From Terrimicrobiaceae bacterium (GTDB lineage Bacteria > Verrucomicrobiota > Verrucomicrobiia > Chthoniobacterales > Terrimicrobiaceae), in assembly GCA_021463905.1 (NCBI GenBank), contig JAJTZA010000057.1, forward strand, positions 1 through 39,475: 39,475 bases of DNA. Reading direction: 5' to 3'. How positions within the stretch are numbered: position 1 is the first letter of the stretch; each line of letters starts with the position of its first letter. Shown here piece by piece: positions 31,787 to 39,475 of this stretch. The translations under genes were made by a program, and so were the position numbers. The notes under the pieces were generated by a model that saw only the letters and a program-made list of their open reading frames with translations, did not search any database and was not told where the DNA came from.

Positions 31787-32302
31787 TCAATTCTGCGCAA
31801 TCCGCGAGCCTTTAATTTTGATGGATTTCCTCAGGGGGGTTTGAATCCCAAGCGGGTCTTGTAAAGACACCGGGACAGATATCGTACCCACAATCTCGCC
31901 CTTGCCCTTGAAATAATAGATCGGCGAATTTTTGTCTGCCTTGGCCGTAAAATAGCCCGAGAGGGTCGCTCCAAGCATTGAGGGTACAAGCGAATTGCCC
32001 ACATCAATGATTCCGGTGATTTTGCCGTCATTGATCGCCACGTCGTTGTCGCCATTATAAATCAACCCCTCAACAAAAATCACATACATGTTTTCTGCGA
32101 AATTCGTCGTTTGCACGCCATTCATGTATTTGAAGCGAATAATCCCTGTGGTATTCGGTGCTGTCGCGCTGGCCTGGTAGGAACCATCCACTCCATCGGG
32201 AAGCGGCGATCCGTTGGTGAAAGGCGGAGGTCCGCCAAACCCTCCGGCTTGGACGGTGGCGGCGGCCAGGAACAGGGCGAGGGAAGCGGCGAGTGATTTC
32301 AT
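31787..32302 (-). CDS. Secreted protein of unknown function
   Basis: I do not recognise this family. The protein is 171 aa with a clear signal peptide (about residues 1-21, ending Thr-Val-Gln-Ala). A Gly/Pro-rich segment follows, then a beta-rich domain with repeated Gly-x-Ile and Asn-Asp patterns. There are no cysteines after the signal peptide. The ATG at 32302 is chosen for the signal peptide and promoter position. The frame upstream to 32554 runs into rnpB and is not coding. It precedes the pseudopilin gene by 27 nt, so the two may form an envelope/secretion unit. Confidence 0.75.
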   Translation of the reverse strand: MKSLAASLALFLAAATVQAGGFGGPPPFTNGSPLPDGVDGSYQASATAPNTTGIIRFKYMNGVQTTNFAENMYVIFVEGLIYNGDNDVAINDGKITGIIDVGNSLVPSMLGATLSGYFTAKADKNSPIYYFKGKGEIVGTISVPVSLQDPLGIQTPLRKSIKIKGSRIAQN

Positions 32303-32311
32303 ACGCAGTGC

Positions 32312-32359
32312 ATCCAATCCAATTCCCGGAGATTGGTCAATGACTTTTTTAAAAAAATT
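32312..32359 (-). promoter_or_regulatory. Promoter of the secreted-protein gene with A/T-rich upstream element
   Basis: Minus-strand TTGACC (32335-32340), a 17-nt spacer and TTGGAT (32312-32317) end 9 nt before the ATG at 32302. A run of T then A residues at 32345-32359 lies just upstream of the -35, where a UP element would bind the RNA polymerase alpha subunit. The -10 is weak. Confidence 0.4.
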
Positions 32360-32431
32360 CGCGCGGTGATGTGTTCCAGGTGAAAGTCGGTTTTGCGAAA
32401 GCTCGGGACGATCTGCTGTGGAGGCCGATAC

Positions 32432-32458
32432 GACAGACGGGACAGATGGGACGGACGA
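32432..32458 (+). repeat. Three imperfect 9-bp tandem repeats
   Basis: GACAGACGG, GACAGATGG and GACGGACGA follow one another directly between the secreted-protein gene and rnpB. The function is unknown. Confidence 0.4.
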
Positions 32459-32483
32459 CCTCCGCCGGCAGAGCGGGGAGGTC
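32457..32483 (-). terminator. Hairpin downstream of rnpB
   Basis: The stem GACCT/AGGTC continues into CCGC/GCGG with a small bulge, starting about 15 nt beyond the rnpB 3' end. There is no U-run. It could be a terminator or a 3' processing barrier. Confidence 0.35.
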
Positions 32484-32497
32484 GGCCCTGAGGGGGG

Positions 32498-32872
32498 CGA
32501 TGGCTGTAAGCCGGATTCTGTCCGGGCCGGGGTGAGCCGACCGTGGACGGTCATTTATCTGAGCGACGAAGACCCGGAGGCGGTCGGTGGTTGCCCGAGA
32601 GCGCACCGGCCGGGCAGGCGGCCCGTTCCTCCTGTTCTGTCTTGCACCGCATGGGGTTTATCGTGCCCCCTCGCTTACGCTTGGGGCGGTGGGCTTTTAC
32701 CCCGCCATTTCACCCTTGCCCCGGTGGGGCGGTATATTTTCTGTGACACTTTCCGTCGCGGCGGGCTTGCGACCGCCGCGCCCCTGTTTTCACAGGGCAT
32801 GCTGCCTTGTGGTGTCCGGACTTTCCTCTTCTCATGGCCCTTGCGGGTCACGGAAGCGACCGTCCGCCATCG
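32498..32872 (-). ncRNA. rnpB: RNase P RNA (bacterial class A)
   Basis: On the minus strand the RNA carries the conserved P4/J region GAGGAAAGUCCGGAC near its 5' end. ACAGAA and CGGCUUACA lie near its 3' end (32505-32520), with the expected internal GUGCAAGACAGAACAGG-like region between. P1 is formed by CGAUGGC at the 5' end (32866-32872) and GCCAUCG at the 3' end (32498-32504), which sets the ends at about 375 nt. It is the catalytic RNA that trims tRNA 5' leaders. A weak promoter (TTGCCG 32900-32905, 16-nt spacer, CACAGT 32878-32883) lies at the right distance. Exact ends may differ by a few nucleotides. Confidence 0.95.
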
Positions 32873-32943
32873 GGGCTACTGTGGCACATTCCTCTCGCGC
32901 GGCAAGCCATTTCGGGATTCCGTGACAACTTTTTCTGTTCTTC

Positions 32944-32972
32944 TTGATATGGTGAGGCGGTCACCGCATAGT
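32944..32972 (+). promoter_or_regulatory. leuC operon promoter with inverted repeat in the spacer
   Basis: TTGATA at 32944-32949, a 17-nt spacer and CATAGT at 32967-32972 lie 14 nt before the leuC ATG. The spacer is almost entirely an inverted repeat GGTGA - 5 nt - TCACC (32951-32965), a position where a bound regulator would block RNA polymerase. There is no leucine-rich leader peptide and no T-box. Confidence 0.5.
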
Positions 32973-32986
32973 GAGTGGTCTGATTT

Positions 32987-34396
32987 ATGAAGGAAACGTT
33001 GCTGGACAAGGTGTGGGCTGCGCACACGGTGAGGGAACTGCCCAATGGCTCGACGCAGTTGTTGATTGGGACGCATTTGATTCATGAGGTGACCAGTCCC
33101 CAGGCGTTTGGGATGCTCCGGGATCTGGGATTGAAGGTGAAGTTCCCGCAGCGGACCTTTGCCACGGTGGATCATATTGTGCCGACGGACGAGCGCGAGG
33201 AGCCGTTCTCGGATCAGTTGGCCGACGAGATGATCAAGGCTCTGCGCGCCAATTGCCGCGAGGCCGGGATCACATTTTTTGATTTGCCGACCGGTCATCA
33301 GGGCATCGTTCATATTGTCGGGCCCGAGCAGGGGATCACGCAGCCGGGAACGACGATTGCCTGTGGGGATTCGCACACCTCGACTCATGGCGCGTTTGGA
33401 GCCATTGCCTTCGGCATTGGCACAAGCCAGGTGCGCGATGTGTTGGCCACTCAGACCATGGCCATCCGCAAGCCCAAAGTCCGGCGGATCAACGTGGATG
33501 GAAAACTGTCGCCCGGCGTCTATGCCAAAGATGTGATCCTGCACATCATCCGGCGGCTCGGCGTCAATGGCGGCATCGGCTTCGCCTACGAATATGGCGG
33601 CTCGACGTTTGACGCCTTCACCCAGGAAGAACGCATGACCGTCTGCAACATGTCCATCGAAGGCGGGGCGCGCGTCGGTTACGTGAACCCCGACAAAACC
33701 ACGTTTGACTATTTGCAGGGCCGCCGCTATGCGCCGCAAGGTGCTGCATGGGAGAAGGCGCTGACGCGCTGGAGTGCCTTCGCATCGGATGCGGGCGTGG
33801 CCTACGATGATGTGGTGGGCTTTCACGCCGGTGAAATTGCGCCCACGGTGACGTGGGGGATCAACCCTGGGCAGGCAATTTTTATTGATGAGCGTGTTCC
33901 CAGGCCGGAGGATCTTGCTGAGAAGGATCGCGCGACGGCCGCCGAGGCGCTCGCCCACATGAAGCTCACGCCCGGCCAGCCCATCAAGGGGGTTCCGGTG
34001 GATGTTGCATTTCTGGGCAGTTGCACCAACGCGCGGCTGAGCGACCTCACCGAGGTGGCGCGCTACGTGAAAGGACGCACGGTGCGCGCTGGTGTGAAGG
34101 CCATCGTCGTCCCCGGCTCGCAGGGCGTCGCCACCCTGGCCGAAAAAATGGGCATCGCAGAAATTTTCCGTGCGGCAGGCTTCGAGTGGCGTGGTGCCGG
34201 CTGCTCCATGTGCCTCGGCATGAACCCCGACAAACTCGTCGGCGACCAGCTCTGTGCCAGCTCCAGCAACCGGAACTTTAAGGGACGCCAGGGCAGCCCC
34301 ACCGGTCGCACCGTGCTGATGAGCCCTCTCATGGTCGCCGCCGCCGCCATCACCGGCGAGATCGCCGACGCGCGCGAAGTCTTTTCCATCTCTTAA
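32987..34396 (+). CDS. leuC: 3-isopropylmalate dehydratase large subunit
   Basis: LeuC (469 aa) with LeuD isomerises 2- to 3-isopropylmalate in leucine synthesis. The 4Fe-4S ligands are visible in Leu-Gly-Ser-Cys-Thr-Asn-Ala-Arg and Gly-Cys-Ser-Met-Cys-Leu-Gly-Met-Asn. The conserved Gly-Asp-Ser-His-Thr-Ser-Thr-His-Gly and the N-terminal Lys-Val-Trp-x-x-His are present. The length is normal for the LeuC1-type bacterial enzyme. leuD starts 5 nt after its stop. leuA and leuB are not in the window. Confidence 0.97.
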   Translation: MKETLLDKVWAAHTVRELPNGSTQLLIGTHLIHEVTSPQAFGMLRDLGLKVKFPQRTFATVDHIVPTDEREEPFSDQLADEMIKALRANCREAGITFFDLPTGHQGIVHIVGPEQGITQPGTTIACGDSHTSTHGAFGAIAFGIGTSQVRDVLATQTMAIRKPKVRRINVDGKLSPGVYAKDVILHIIRRLGVNGGIGFAYEYGGSTFDAFTQEERMTVCNMSIEGGARVGYVNPDKTTFDYLQGRRYAPQGAAWEKALTRWSAFASDAGVAYDDVVGFHAGEIAPTVTWGINPGQAIFIDERVPRPEDLAEKDRATAAEALAHMKLTPGQPIKGVPVDVAFLGSCTNARLSDLTEVARYVKGRTVRAGVKAIVVPGSQGVATLAEKMGIAEIFRAAGFEWRGAGCSMCLGMNPDKLVGDQLCASSSNRNFKGRQGSPTGRTVLMSPLMVAAAAITGEIADAREVFSIS

Positions 34397-34401
34397 TTAC
34401 C

Positions 34402-35001
34402 ATGGCTCTCGACAAAATCACCCAAATCACGGGCCGGGGCGTCTATGTGCCCGGCGACGACACCGACACCGACCGGATCATCCCGGCGCGCTTCATGAAA
34501 TGCGTCACGTTTGATGGACTGGGAGAATACGCTTATTACGACGAGCGCCGCGCGGATGATGGGACGGACAAATCCCACCCGCTGAACGATCCAAGGTTTT
34601 TCGGAGCGCGTTTTCTGCTCTCCGGCTCAAATTTTGGCTGTGGCAGCTCGCGCGAGCATGCTCCGCAGGCGCTCTACCGCTTTGGATTCCGCGCCGTCCT
34701 GGCGGAAAGTTTTGCCGAAATCTTTTTTGGCAATTCGACGACGCTGGGCATGCCCTGCGCGGTGATGGCCGCTGGTGACTTGCGGGCACTGGCGGGATTG
34801 ATCGAGGAGGATCCGGCCCTGCTCATCACCCTCGATCTGCTTGAGGGCAAGGTGACGGCGGCCGATGTGGACTTCCCGGCCACGCTTCCCGATCATGCCC
34901 GTGAGGCGCTGGTTTCCGGGAAGTGGGATGCCATTGCGGATCTGCTCGAGGGATTGCCGGATGTCGAGCGTGTGGCGGCCACGCTTCCCTATTTCGCATG
35001 A
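34402..35001 (+). CDS. leuD: 3-isopropylmalate dehydratase small subunit
   Basis: LeuD (199 aa) contributes the swivelling domain with Asp-Thr-Asp-Arg-Ile-Ile-Pro-Ala-Arg near residue 22 and Gly-Ser-Asn-Phe-Gly-Cys-Gly-Ser-Ser-Arg-Glu-His-Ala-Pro near 75-88, the substrate-binding loop. It follows leuC with a 5-nt gap. Its stop overlaps the start of the DHH phosphoesterase gene (ATGA, 34998-35001). Confidence 0.97.
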   Translation: MALDKITQITGRGVYVPGDDTDTDRIIPARFMKCVTFDGLGEYAYYDERRADDGTDKSHPLNDPRFFGARFLLSGSNFGCGSSREHAPQALYRFGFRAVLAESFAEIFFGNSTTLGMPCAVMAAGDLRALAGLIEEDPALLITLDLLEGKVTAADVDFPATLPDHAREALVSGKWDAIADLLEGLPDVERVAATLPYFA

Positions 35002-35975
35002 CGAGTTCCGCGAAGGACATCGAGGGCGCCCTTGCGCCTGCGCAAACCGTTCTTGTGGTCAGCCACATGCGTCCGGATGGCGACGCGCTGGGCTCGACGC
35101 TGGCCTTCGCCCGGCATCTCGAACGACTGGGAAAATCTGTCCACACATGGAATGAGGACGGGATGCCGGAAAAGTTCCGGTATCTGCCGGGAAGTGAGCG
35201 CATCACGCCGCCGCCCTCCGAACCACGCGCATTTGATGCGGTCGTCGCGGTGGACACCTCGACACGCGATCGCCTCGGGAGCTGCCTGGATGCCATCTCC
35301 CATGCGCCCCTCTGGATCAACATTGACCACCACATCAGCAACGAGGGCTACGGCGACCTGAACCTGATTGACCCTTCCGCACCCGCCGCCGGACAGATTC
35401 TTTTCGAATACTTCGAGAGCCTCGGTGTCGCCCTGGATGAGATCATGGCTGGAAACCTGTTCGCCGCCATTTCGACGGATACCGGCTCGTTCCAATACCG
35501 GGGCACCGACGGACGAACCTTTCATGCCGCCGCCCGCCTTGTCGAGGCGGGCGTGAATGTGTCGGCACTCTCGCAAAAAATGTACGACAGCCATCCACGC
35601 CGTCACTGGAACCTCCTGCGCCATACACTCAACACCGCACAGTTTCTCTGTCAGGATCGGCTGGCGGTTTTCGCGGTTTCCCGCGCGGAAATGGCGGCCA
35701 TGGGTGCGTTGCCGGAGGACACCGAGGGGTTGATCACCCACCTGCGCGCGGTCGAGGGCGTCGTGGTGGCGGCCTTTTATGAGGAGCTTAAGGATGGGAT
35801 GATCCGGATCAGCGTCCGCTCGAAAAATCCCTCCGTTAATGCCTGCGAAATCTGCCAACAATTTGGAGGCGGCGGCCACCCGCTGGCTGCCGGCGTCCGT
35901 CTGCGCGGCTCGCTCGAGGCGGTGATGGAAAAATTTAATGCGACCCTTTGTCATGAGATCGAAAGAGGAAATTAA
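34998..35975 (+). CDS. nrnA: DHH-family phosphoesterase, NrnA-like (oligoribonuclease / pAp phosphatase)
   Basis: This 325-aa DHH/DHHA1 protein shows Ser-His-Met-Arg-Pro-Asp-Gly-Asp-Ala, Val-Asp-Thr-Ser, and the signature Asp-His-His in Asn-Ile-Asp-His-His-Ile-Ser-Asn. The C-terminal DHHA1 motif Gly-Gly-Gly-Gly-His-Pro-Leu-Ala-Ala-Gly is present. NrnA-type enzymes degrade 2-5-nt RNA fragments and can dephosphorylate pAp. The next gene is truB, a frequent neighbour of nrnA-like genes. The ATG at 34998 overlaps the leuD stop, and the gene overlaps truB by 23 nt. Confidence 0.9.
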   Translation: MTSSAKDIEGALAPAQTVLVVSHMRPDGDALGSTLAFARHLERLGKSVHTWNEDGMPEKFRYLPGSERITPPPSEPRAFDAVVAVDTSTRDRLGSCLDAISHAPLWINIDHHISNEGYGDLNLIDPSAPAAGQILFEYFESLGVALDEIMAGNLFAAISTDTGSFQYRGTDGRTFHAAARLVEAGVNVSALSQKMYDSHPRRHWNLLRHTLNTAQFLCQDRLAVFAVSRAEMAAMGALPEDTEGLITHLRAVEGVVVAAFYEELKDGMIRISVRSKNPSVNACEICQQFGGGGHPLAAGVRLRGSLEAVMEKFNATLCHEIERGN

Positions 35976-36675
35976 CGGCGTCCTCCTGGTGGACAAAGCC
36001 CCCGGGATGACATCCCATGATGTGGTGGCCATCAGCCGCCGTGCGTTGGGCACCAAGAAGATCGGGCATTGCGGGACGCTGGATCCCCTGGCCACCGGTC
36101 TGCTGATTTTGACCGTGGGCCGGGGAACAAAAATCCAGGATTTGTTGATGAGCGAGGACAAGGAATACGAGGGCACGATGCGGCTGGGTGTGGTGACCTC
36201 GAGCCAGGATGCCGATGGCGAGATCCTCGAGGAGCACCCCGTACCCGCGCTTACCCCTGCGGACATCGAGGCCGCCCTCGCCAAGTTTCGCGGGGATTTT
36301 TACCAGACCCCTCCCATGGTCAGCGCCATCAAGAAGGACGGAGTGCCACTCTACAAGCTGGCACGCCAGGGCCGCGAAGTCGTCCGCGAGCCGCGATTTG
36401 TCCATGTGTATTCCTCGGAAGTACTCGCTCTGCGCCCCCCGGAGATTGACTTCCGGATCGTCTGCAGCAAGGGATTCTACGTGCGTACATTTGCGCACGA
36501 TATCGGCGAGGAACTCGGCTGCGGGGCGCACCTTTCCGCGCTGCGACGAACCCAATCCGGAAAATTCAGCGTCCAGGGTGCGCTGACGGTTCCCGAACTG
36601 AAGACACGGCCCCGCGAGGAACTTCTCGAACGCGTGATGAGCCTTCCAGCTGTCTCCCGGCTGCGCGGAGCGTGA
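35953..36675 (+). CDS. truB: tRNA pseudouridine-55 synthase
   Basis: TruB (240 aa) makes pseudouridine 55 in the T-loop of tRNAs. The catalytic motif Gly-Thr-Leu-Asp-Pro-Leu-Ala-Thr-Gly-Leu-Leu lies near residues 38-48, and Lys-Gly-Phe-Tyr-Val-Arg-Thr-Phe-Ala-His-Asp further on. The start inside the nrnA-like gene (23-nt overlap) gives the usual N-terminus, Gly-Val-Leu-Leu-Val-Asp-Lys-Ala-Pro-Gly-Met-Thr-Ser. The C-terminal PUA-like extension is absent, as in many bacterial short forms. Confidence 0.96.
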   Translation: MRSKEEINGVLLVDKAPGMTSHDVVAISRRALGTKKIGHCGTLDPLATGLLILTVGRGTKIQDLLMSEDKEYEGTMRLGVVTSSQDADGEILEEHPVPALTPADIEAALAKFRGDFYQTPPMVSAIKKDGVPLYKLARQGREVVREPRFVHVYSSEVLALRPPEIDFRIVCSKGFYVRTFAHDIGEELGCGAHLSALRRTQSGKFSVQGALTVPELKTRPREELLERVMSLPAVSRLRGA

Positions 36676-36681
36676 CCCGGA

Positions 36682-37605
36682 ATGGTTCGGCTCGATCATC
36701 CCGCAAGCCTGTCGCGCATTCCCAAGCCGCTCGCCCTGGCAATCGGCGTCTTTGATGGCGTCCACCTCGGCCACCGCGCGGTGCTGGCACAGGCTCACGC
36801 AGACGCGGCAACATGGGCCGGAGAGGCTGTCGCTGTCACCTTTGACCCCCACCCCGCAAAAATCCTCCGACCGGAAGCCGCTCCCGCCCTGCTCACCTCC
36901 ACGGAGCAGAAACTCAACCTCATGTCCGGGCTGGGATTTGCTTATGCGCTGGTCATCCCCTTCGACTGCAAAATGGCAGGCACCACTGCGGAAGATTTTT
37001 TGGAGTTGCTGACGGCCAACAGGAATCTGCAGGAGATTGTGGTGGGTCAGGGCTGGCGGTTTGGAAAAGGCCGCACCGGGACGCCCGAGCTTCTGCGCGC
37101 GGTGGGTGTGCAGCATGGGTTTGCGGCCATCGAGATTCCTTCGGTGGCGGTGGATGGGCTTCCTGTAAGCAGCACCCGGATTCGGCGGGCCATCGCTGCG
37201 GGTGATTTCGCGGCAGCGGAGAGATGCCTGGGACGCGAGTATTCGGTGTGCGGCACGGTCGTGGAGGGCCGCCATGACGGACAGGCGCTGGGTTTTCCCA
37301 CAGCCAACCTGTCCCCGGCCAACGCACAATTTCCTCCCGATGGTGTCTATGCGGTTCGCGTGATCCTTCCCGGCGGAATCCCCCACCCCGCCGTGGCCAA
37401 TCTGGGTTGTCGCCCCACTCTGGAAACCGATGGAAAGCGGATGCTCGAAGTCCACATCCCCGGATTCTCCGGCAACCTCTACGGAAGCACCCTCGAAGTC
37501 GTCTTCTCCAGACACCTGCGCAATGAAAAAAAATTCGCATCCCGGAGCGACCTCATCCAGCAAATTCAGTGCGACATCCAACAGGCCGCCTCTCTCGAAA
37601 GCTGA
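36682..37605 (+). CDS. ribF: Bifunctional riboflavin kinase / FAD synthetase
   Basis: RibF (307 aa) makes FMN and FAD. The N-terminal adenylyltransferase domain has Gly-Val-Phe-Asp-Gly-Val-His-Leu-Gly-His and Phe-Asp-Pro-His-Pro. It also has Ser-Ser-Thr-Arg-Ile-Arg. The C-terminal kinase domain shows Gly-Phe-Pro-Thr-Ala-Asn-Leu and Pro-Asp-Gly-Val-Tyr-Ala-Val. It follows truB with a 6-nt gap, the common truB-ribF order. No FMN riboswitch is present. Confidence 0.96.
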   Translation: MVRLDHPASLSRIPKPLALAIGVFDGVHLGHRAVLAQAHADAATWAGEAVAVTFDPHPAKILRPEAAPALLTSTEQKLNLMSGLGFAYALVIPFDCKMAGTTAEDFLELLTANRNLQEIVVGQGWRFGKGRTGTPELLRAVGVQHGFAAIEIPSVAVDGLPVSSTRIRRAIAAGDFAAAERCLGREYSVCGTVVEGRHDGQALGFPTANLSPANAQFPPDGVYAVRVILPGGIPHPAVANLGCRPTLETDGKRMLEVHIPGFSGNLYGSTLEVVFSRHLRNEKKFASRSDLIQQIQCDIQQAASLES

Positions 37606-37608
37606 CCG

Positions 37609-38202
37609 ATGCGCCGCCTTCTTGTCTGCTCAAAAAACGACCACAAAACGCAGGAAATCCGCACCATCCTCGGCTGCCAATTCGATGTGGAAAATCTGAG
37701 TGCTGTGGCCCGATGGGAGGACATTGAGGAAACCGGCGGCACCTTCGAGGAAAATGCAACTCTCAAGGCAGAGGCTGGTTCCGTGTTGTTTGACGGATGG
37801 GTCGTCGCCGACGACTCCGGCCTGGAGGTGGATGCCCTGGGAGGCCGTCCGGGCATCCATTCCGCGCGCTATGCAGGCTCAGAGGCCACCGACACACAAA
37901 ACATCCAGAAGCTCCTTGGCGAACTCCGGGACATTCCGGCTCCTCATCGCAGCGCGCGCTTCCAGTGCGCACTGGTGATTGCCCGAGCCGGACGCAAATT
38001 GGCCGCGTTTTCCGGAACGATCGAGGGGCATATTGCGGAACACCCCGAAGGGGGAGCGGGCTTTGGCTACGACCCGGTCTTCGTCCCGGAAGGATACACG
38101 CGCGCGTTTGCCGCCCTTCCCGCAGAAATAAAAAACCGCCTGAGCCACCGTGCGCGTGCCCTGGAAAAGCTTGCGGCATGGGGTGGCTGGGAGAGTCCGT
38201 GA
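37609..38202 (+). CDS. rdgB: XTP/dITP diphosphatase (RdgB/HAM1 family)
   Basis: This nucleoside-triphosphate pyrophosphatase (197 aa) clears ITP/XTP and dITP. It shows Ser-Lys-Asn-x-x-Lys near the start, Ala-Asp-Asp-Ser-Gly-Leu-Glu-Val-Asp-Ala-Leu at about 64-74, Gly-Ile-His-Ser-Ala-Arg-Tyr-Ala-Gly, and Gly-Phe-Gly-Tyr-Asp-Pro-Val-Phe. It is the last gene of the leuC-to-rdgB chain, 3 nt after ribF, and converges on the MOSC gene with 8 nt between stops. A regulator or terminator between them is not visible. Confidence 0.95.
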   Translation: MRRLLVCSKNDHKTQEIRTILGCQFDVENLSAVARWEDIEETGGTFEENATLKAEAGSVLFDGWVVADDSGLEVDALGGRPGIHSARYAGSEATDTQNIQKLLGELRDIPAPHRSARFQCALVIARAGRKLAAFSGTIEGHIAEHPEGGAGFGYDPVFVPEGYTRAFAALPAEIKNRLSHRARALEKLAAWGGWESP

Positions 38203-38210
38203 GGGACACC

Positions 38211-38690
38211 TCAACCTCTCCGGCTCACGCGAAGCCAGCCGTCGGTCAGAATCTTCGCCCGAAGGCCGCCGCGTCCCTGCAACCAGGCTTCCGCCTGCGG
38301 ATGGATGGCCGTGTTCATCCAGTGGCACGGACGACATTCCTCGATGCCTAAAAACCGCAGACCTTGCAGCGAAAACTCGCGCCCAACCCATGCGGCAGGA
38401 TCCCACCCCCGGGTGAAGACATTGCGGCGGCAGGCGGAAGGCTCCCGGGAGTCCGCCGGAATCCCGAGTTCCTCCCAGAGTTGATCGAGAACCTCTGTCG
38501 CAAAAAATGTGATCTGGCCTTTGTAGTCGGGCTGGTAATCAAAAAACCGGTCGCCGCGAATTCCGCGTCCTGCGACACATTCGATTTCCTGGGTGCCGAC
38601 GACGGGGTGGTCGCCGGGGGGCCGGCCATGATGCCCAAAATAGTTATGACCGGGCGAAAAAAACAGGTGGAGAATGTCGGGTTCTCGCAT
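38211..38690 (-). CDS. MOSC-domain protein
   Basis: This short MOSC (molybdenum-cofactor sulfurase C-terminal) domain protein has 159 aa. It has Gly-Ile-Arg-Gly-Asp-Arg-Phe-Phe, and the conserved cysteine region Gly-Ile-Glu-Glu-Cys-Arg-Pro-Cys-His-Trp-Met near residue 125, where MOSC proteins bind persulfide sulfur or Moco. It is about YiiM length. The ATG at 38690 lies 5 nt after the stop of the NnrS-family gene, so the two are co-transcribed. The longer frame upstream runs antisense-free but out of frame through the NnrS gene and is rejected. Confidence 0.85.
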   Translation of the reverse strand: MREPDILHLFFSPGHNYFGHHGRPPGDHPVVGTQEIECVAGRGIRGDRFFDYQPDYKGQITFFATEVLDQLWEELGIPADSREPSACRRNVFTRGWDPAAWVGREFSLQGLRFLGIEECRPCHWMNTAIHPQAEAWLQGRGGLRAKILTDGWLRVSRRG

Positions 38691-38695
38691 ACGGA

Positions 38696-39475
38696 TCAGT
38701 CGTCTGGGTCGGACCGGCACACACCGGGCATGATGGCCAGCACCCAGAGGGAAACGCCCGCGATCCACGCGAGTGCTGCATACGCATAGTGGCTCATGCG
38801 AATTGTGGGCAGCCAGTCCGCCGACACCCGCAGAAGCATGGCCAGAAAAATCAAGGCGGTGAAAATGCGCACCGACCACATCGTCCGCTCGAAGTGCTGG
38901 GTCTGGCCGCTGTGTCCCAAAATCACCCGGCTTCCCACAATCAGCGTGAGAAGACCAAAACCGGTTAAAAATACCACGTGGAGAAATGAAAACACCCGAT
39001 CCGGCCAGACGGCCATGAGAGCATAGCCGGCAGGAATGGAAAGCAGCGCCAGGCGCAGGCCAAAGGTCAGCGAGCCTTCGCCAGGAGACATGCGATGAAA
39101 AGGCACCTCGCGTACCACATAAGCGAAAACCCCCAGGGCCCGCAGGATCATCCCCCACCGTACCGCGCCCGTCGCTTCGAGAACCAGGCTGACCACAATC
39201 GTCAGGCCACACACCAGCGCGTAACGCGCATGGGGCATCCAGCCAGGAGGCAGGCTGCGGGATTCGGGAAAATCCTGACGGCTCTCGGCACCGAAAAACC
39301 GTGGCAGGAGAAATGCGCCGACGCCCATGATGGGCAGGAGGATGAAGCCTTGAAAAAGCAGCAGTCGTCCGAGAAGCACTCCGCGCGGAGGAAGACCGGC
39401 TGCGGGAATCCCGGAAAGAATCAGGAGGACAACGCCGGTCAGCGCACAGAGAAATCCCAGTCCGATCAAAACAAA
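38696..39475 (-). CDS. NnrS-family membrane protein (5' end outside the window)
   Basis: This integral membrane protein, at least 259 aa, has about seven visible hydrophobic segments. Segments such as Val-Gly-Ala-Phe-Leu-Leu-Pro-Arg-Phe-Phe and Gly-Ser-Arg-Val-Ile-Leu-Gly-His-Ser-Gly-Gln resemble the NnrS family, heme- and copper-containing proteins linked to nitric oxide tolerance. The reading frame stays open to the window edge, with no convincing start (only a TTG at 39469), so the gene is partial at its 5' end. Full-length NnrS is about 400 aa. The downstream MOSC gene is its partner. Confidence 0.75.
   Translation of the reverse strand, partial: FVLIGLGFLCALTGVVLLILSGIPAAGLPPRGVLLGRLLLFQGFILLPIMGVGAFLLPRFFGAESRQDFPESRSLPPGWMPHARYALVCGLTIVVSLVLEATGAVRWGMILRALGVFAYVVREVPFHRMSPGEGSLTFGLRLALLSIPAGYALMAVWPDRVFSFLHVVFLTGFGLLTLIVGSRVILGHSGQTQHFERTMWSVRIFTALIFLAMLLRVSADWLPTIRMSHYAYAALAWIAGVSLWVLAIMPGVCRSDPDD

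Noticed and set aside
32418-32990. Open frames across the rnpB region on both strands
   Set aside because: The region is explained by RNase P RNA; the translated sequences have no family resemblance.

Overview
The window reads as a gene-dense, GC-rich bacterial chromosome segment, most likely from the phylum Verrucomicrobiota. That placement is inferred. It rests on the mix of housekeeping genes, a DUF6941-like protein, an archaeal/eukaryotic-type prolyl-tRNA synthetase, an anaerobic sulfatase-maturase-like radical SAM enzyme, many small lineage-type proteins, and frequent promoters placed directly against start codons. I see no 16S/23S rRNA, tRNA, CRISPR, prophage or insertion sequence. The only selfish-type module is one VapBC toxin-antitoxin pair.

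Layout. Positions 1-6.1 kb (+) carry a DUF485/ActP-type solute:cation symporter pair, a SWIM-SNF2 helicase, a membrane zinc peptidase and thiD. Positions 6-8.5 kb (-) carry a SUMT-HemD fusion, an ATP-cone-like protein and a HIT hydrolase. A GH1 lipoprotein follows, then vapBC (-), trxA (+), a small membrane protein and xylA (+), and a radical SAM maturase that overlaps 5-formyl-THF cyclo-ligase tail to tail. Positions 15.2-17.3 kb hold an MBL-fold hydrolase and a sigma-like/transmembrane hybrid. Positions 17.3-19.6 kb (-) hold tadA, then a SAM-I riboswitch, a threonine-synthase-like gene and a MoaD/ThiS-like gene. After that come a secreted VOC protein, DUF2062, glnB, uppP, a DUF6941-like gene, and a minus-strand block of proS, Fur-family regulator, argH and tatC. 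Positions 27.1-31.1 kb (+) form a tightly overlapped operon: hypothetical, gmhA, prepilin peptidase, MsbA-like exporter. Opposite it lie a secreted protein, a pseudopilin and rnpB (-). Positions 33-38.2 kb (+) form a long chain: leuC, leuD, nrnA-like, truB, ribF, rdgB. The right edge carries a MOSC protein and an NnrS-family membrane protein (-) that runs off the window.

The most interesting locus is 17315-19133. A clear SAM-I (S-box) aptamer precedes a gene that by sequence is a threonine synthase, followed by a ubiquitin-like sulfur carrier ending in Gly-Gly. SAM control plus a sulfur carrier fits homocysteine/methionine (or cysteine) synthesis better than threonine synthesis. This suggests a thiocarboxylate-fed sulfhydrylation of O-phosphohomoserine, which is inference. 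The leader can also fold into a nested alternative structure that would dismantle the aptamer P1 helix.

A second theme is promoter architecture. At about ten genes a sigma70-like -35/-10 pair ends 6-9 nt before the start codon, with no Shine-Dalgarno sequence, which predicts leaderless mRNAs. The same pattern was used to choose several start codons here.
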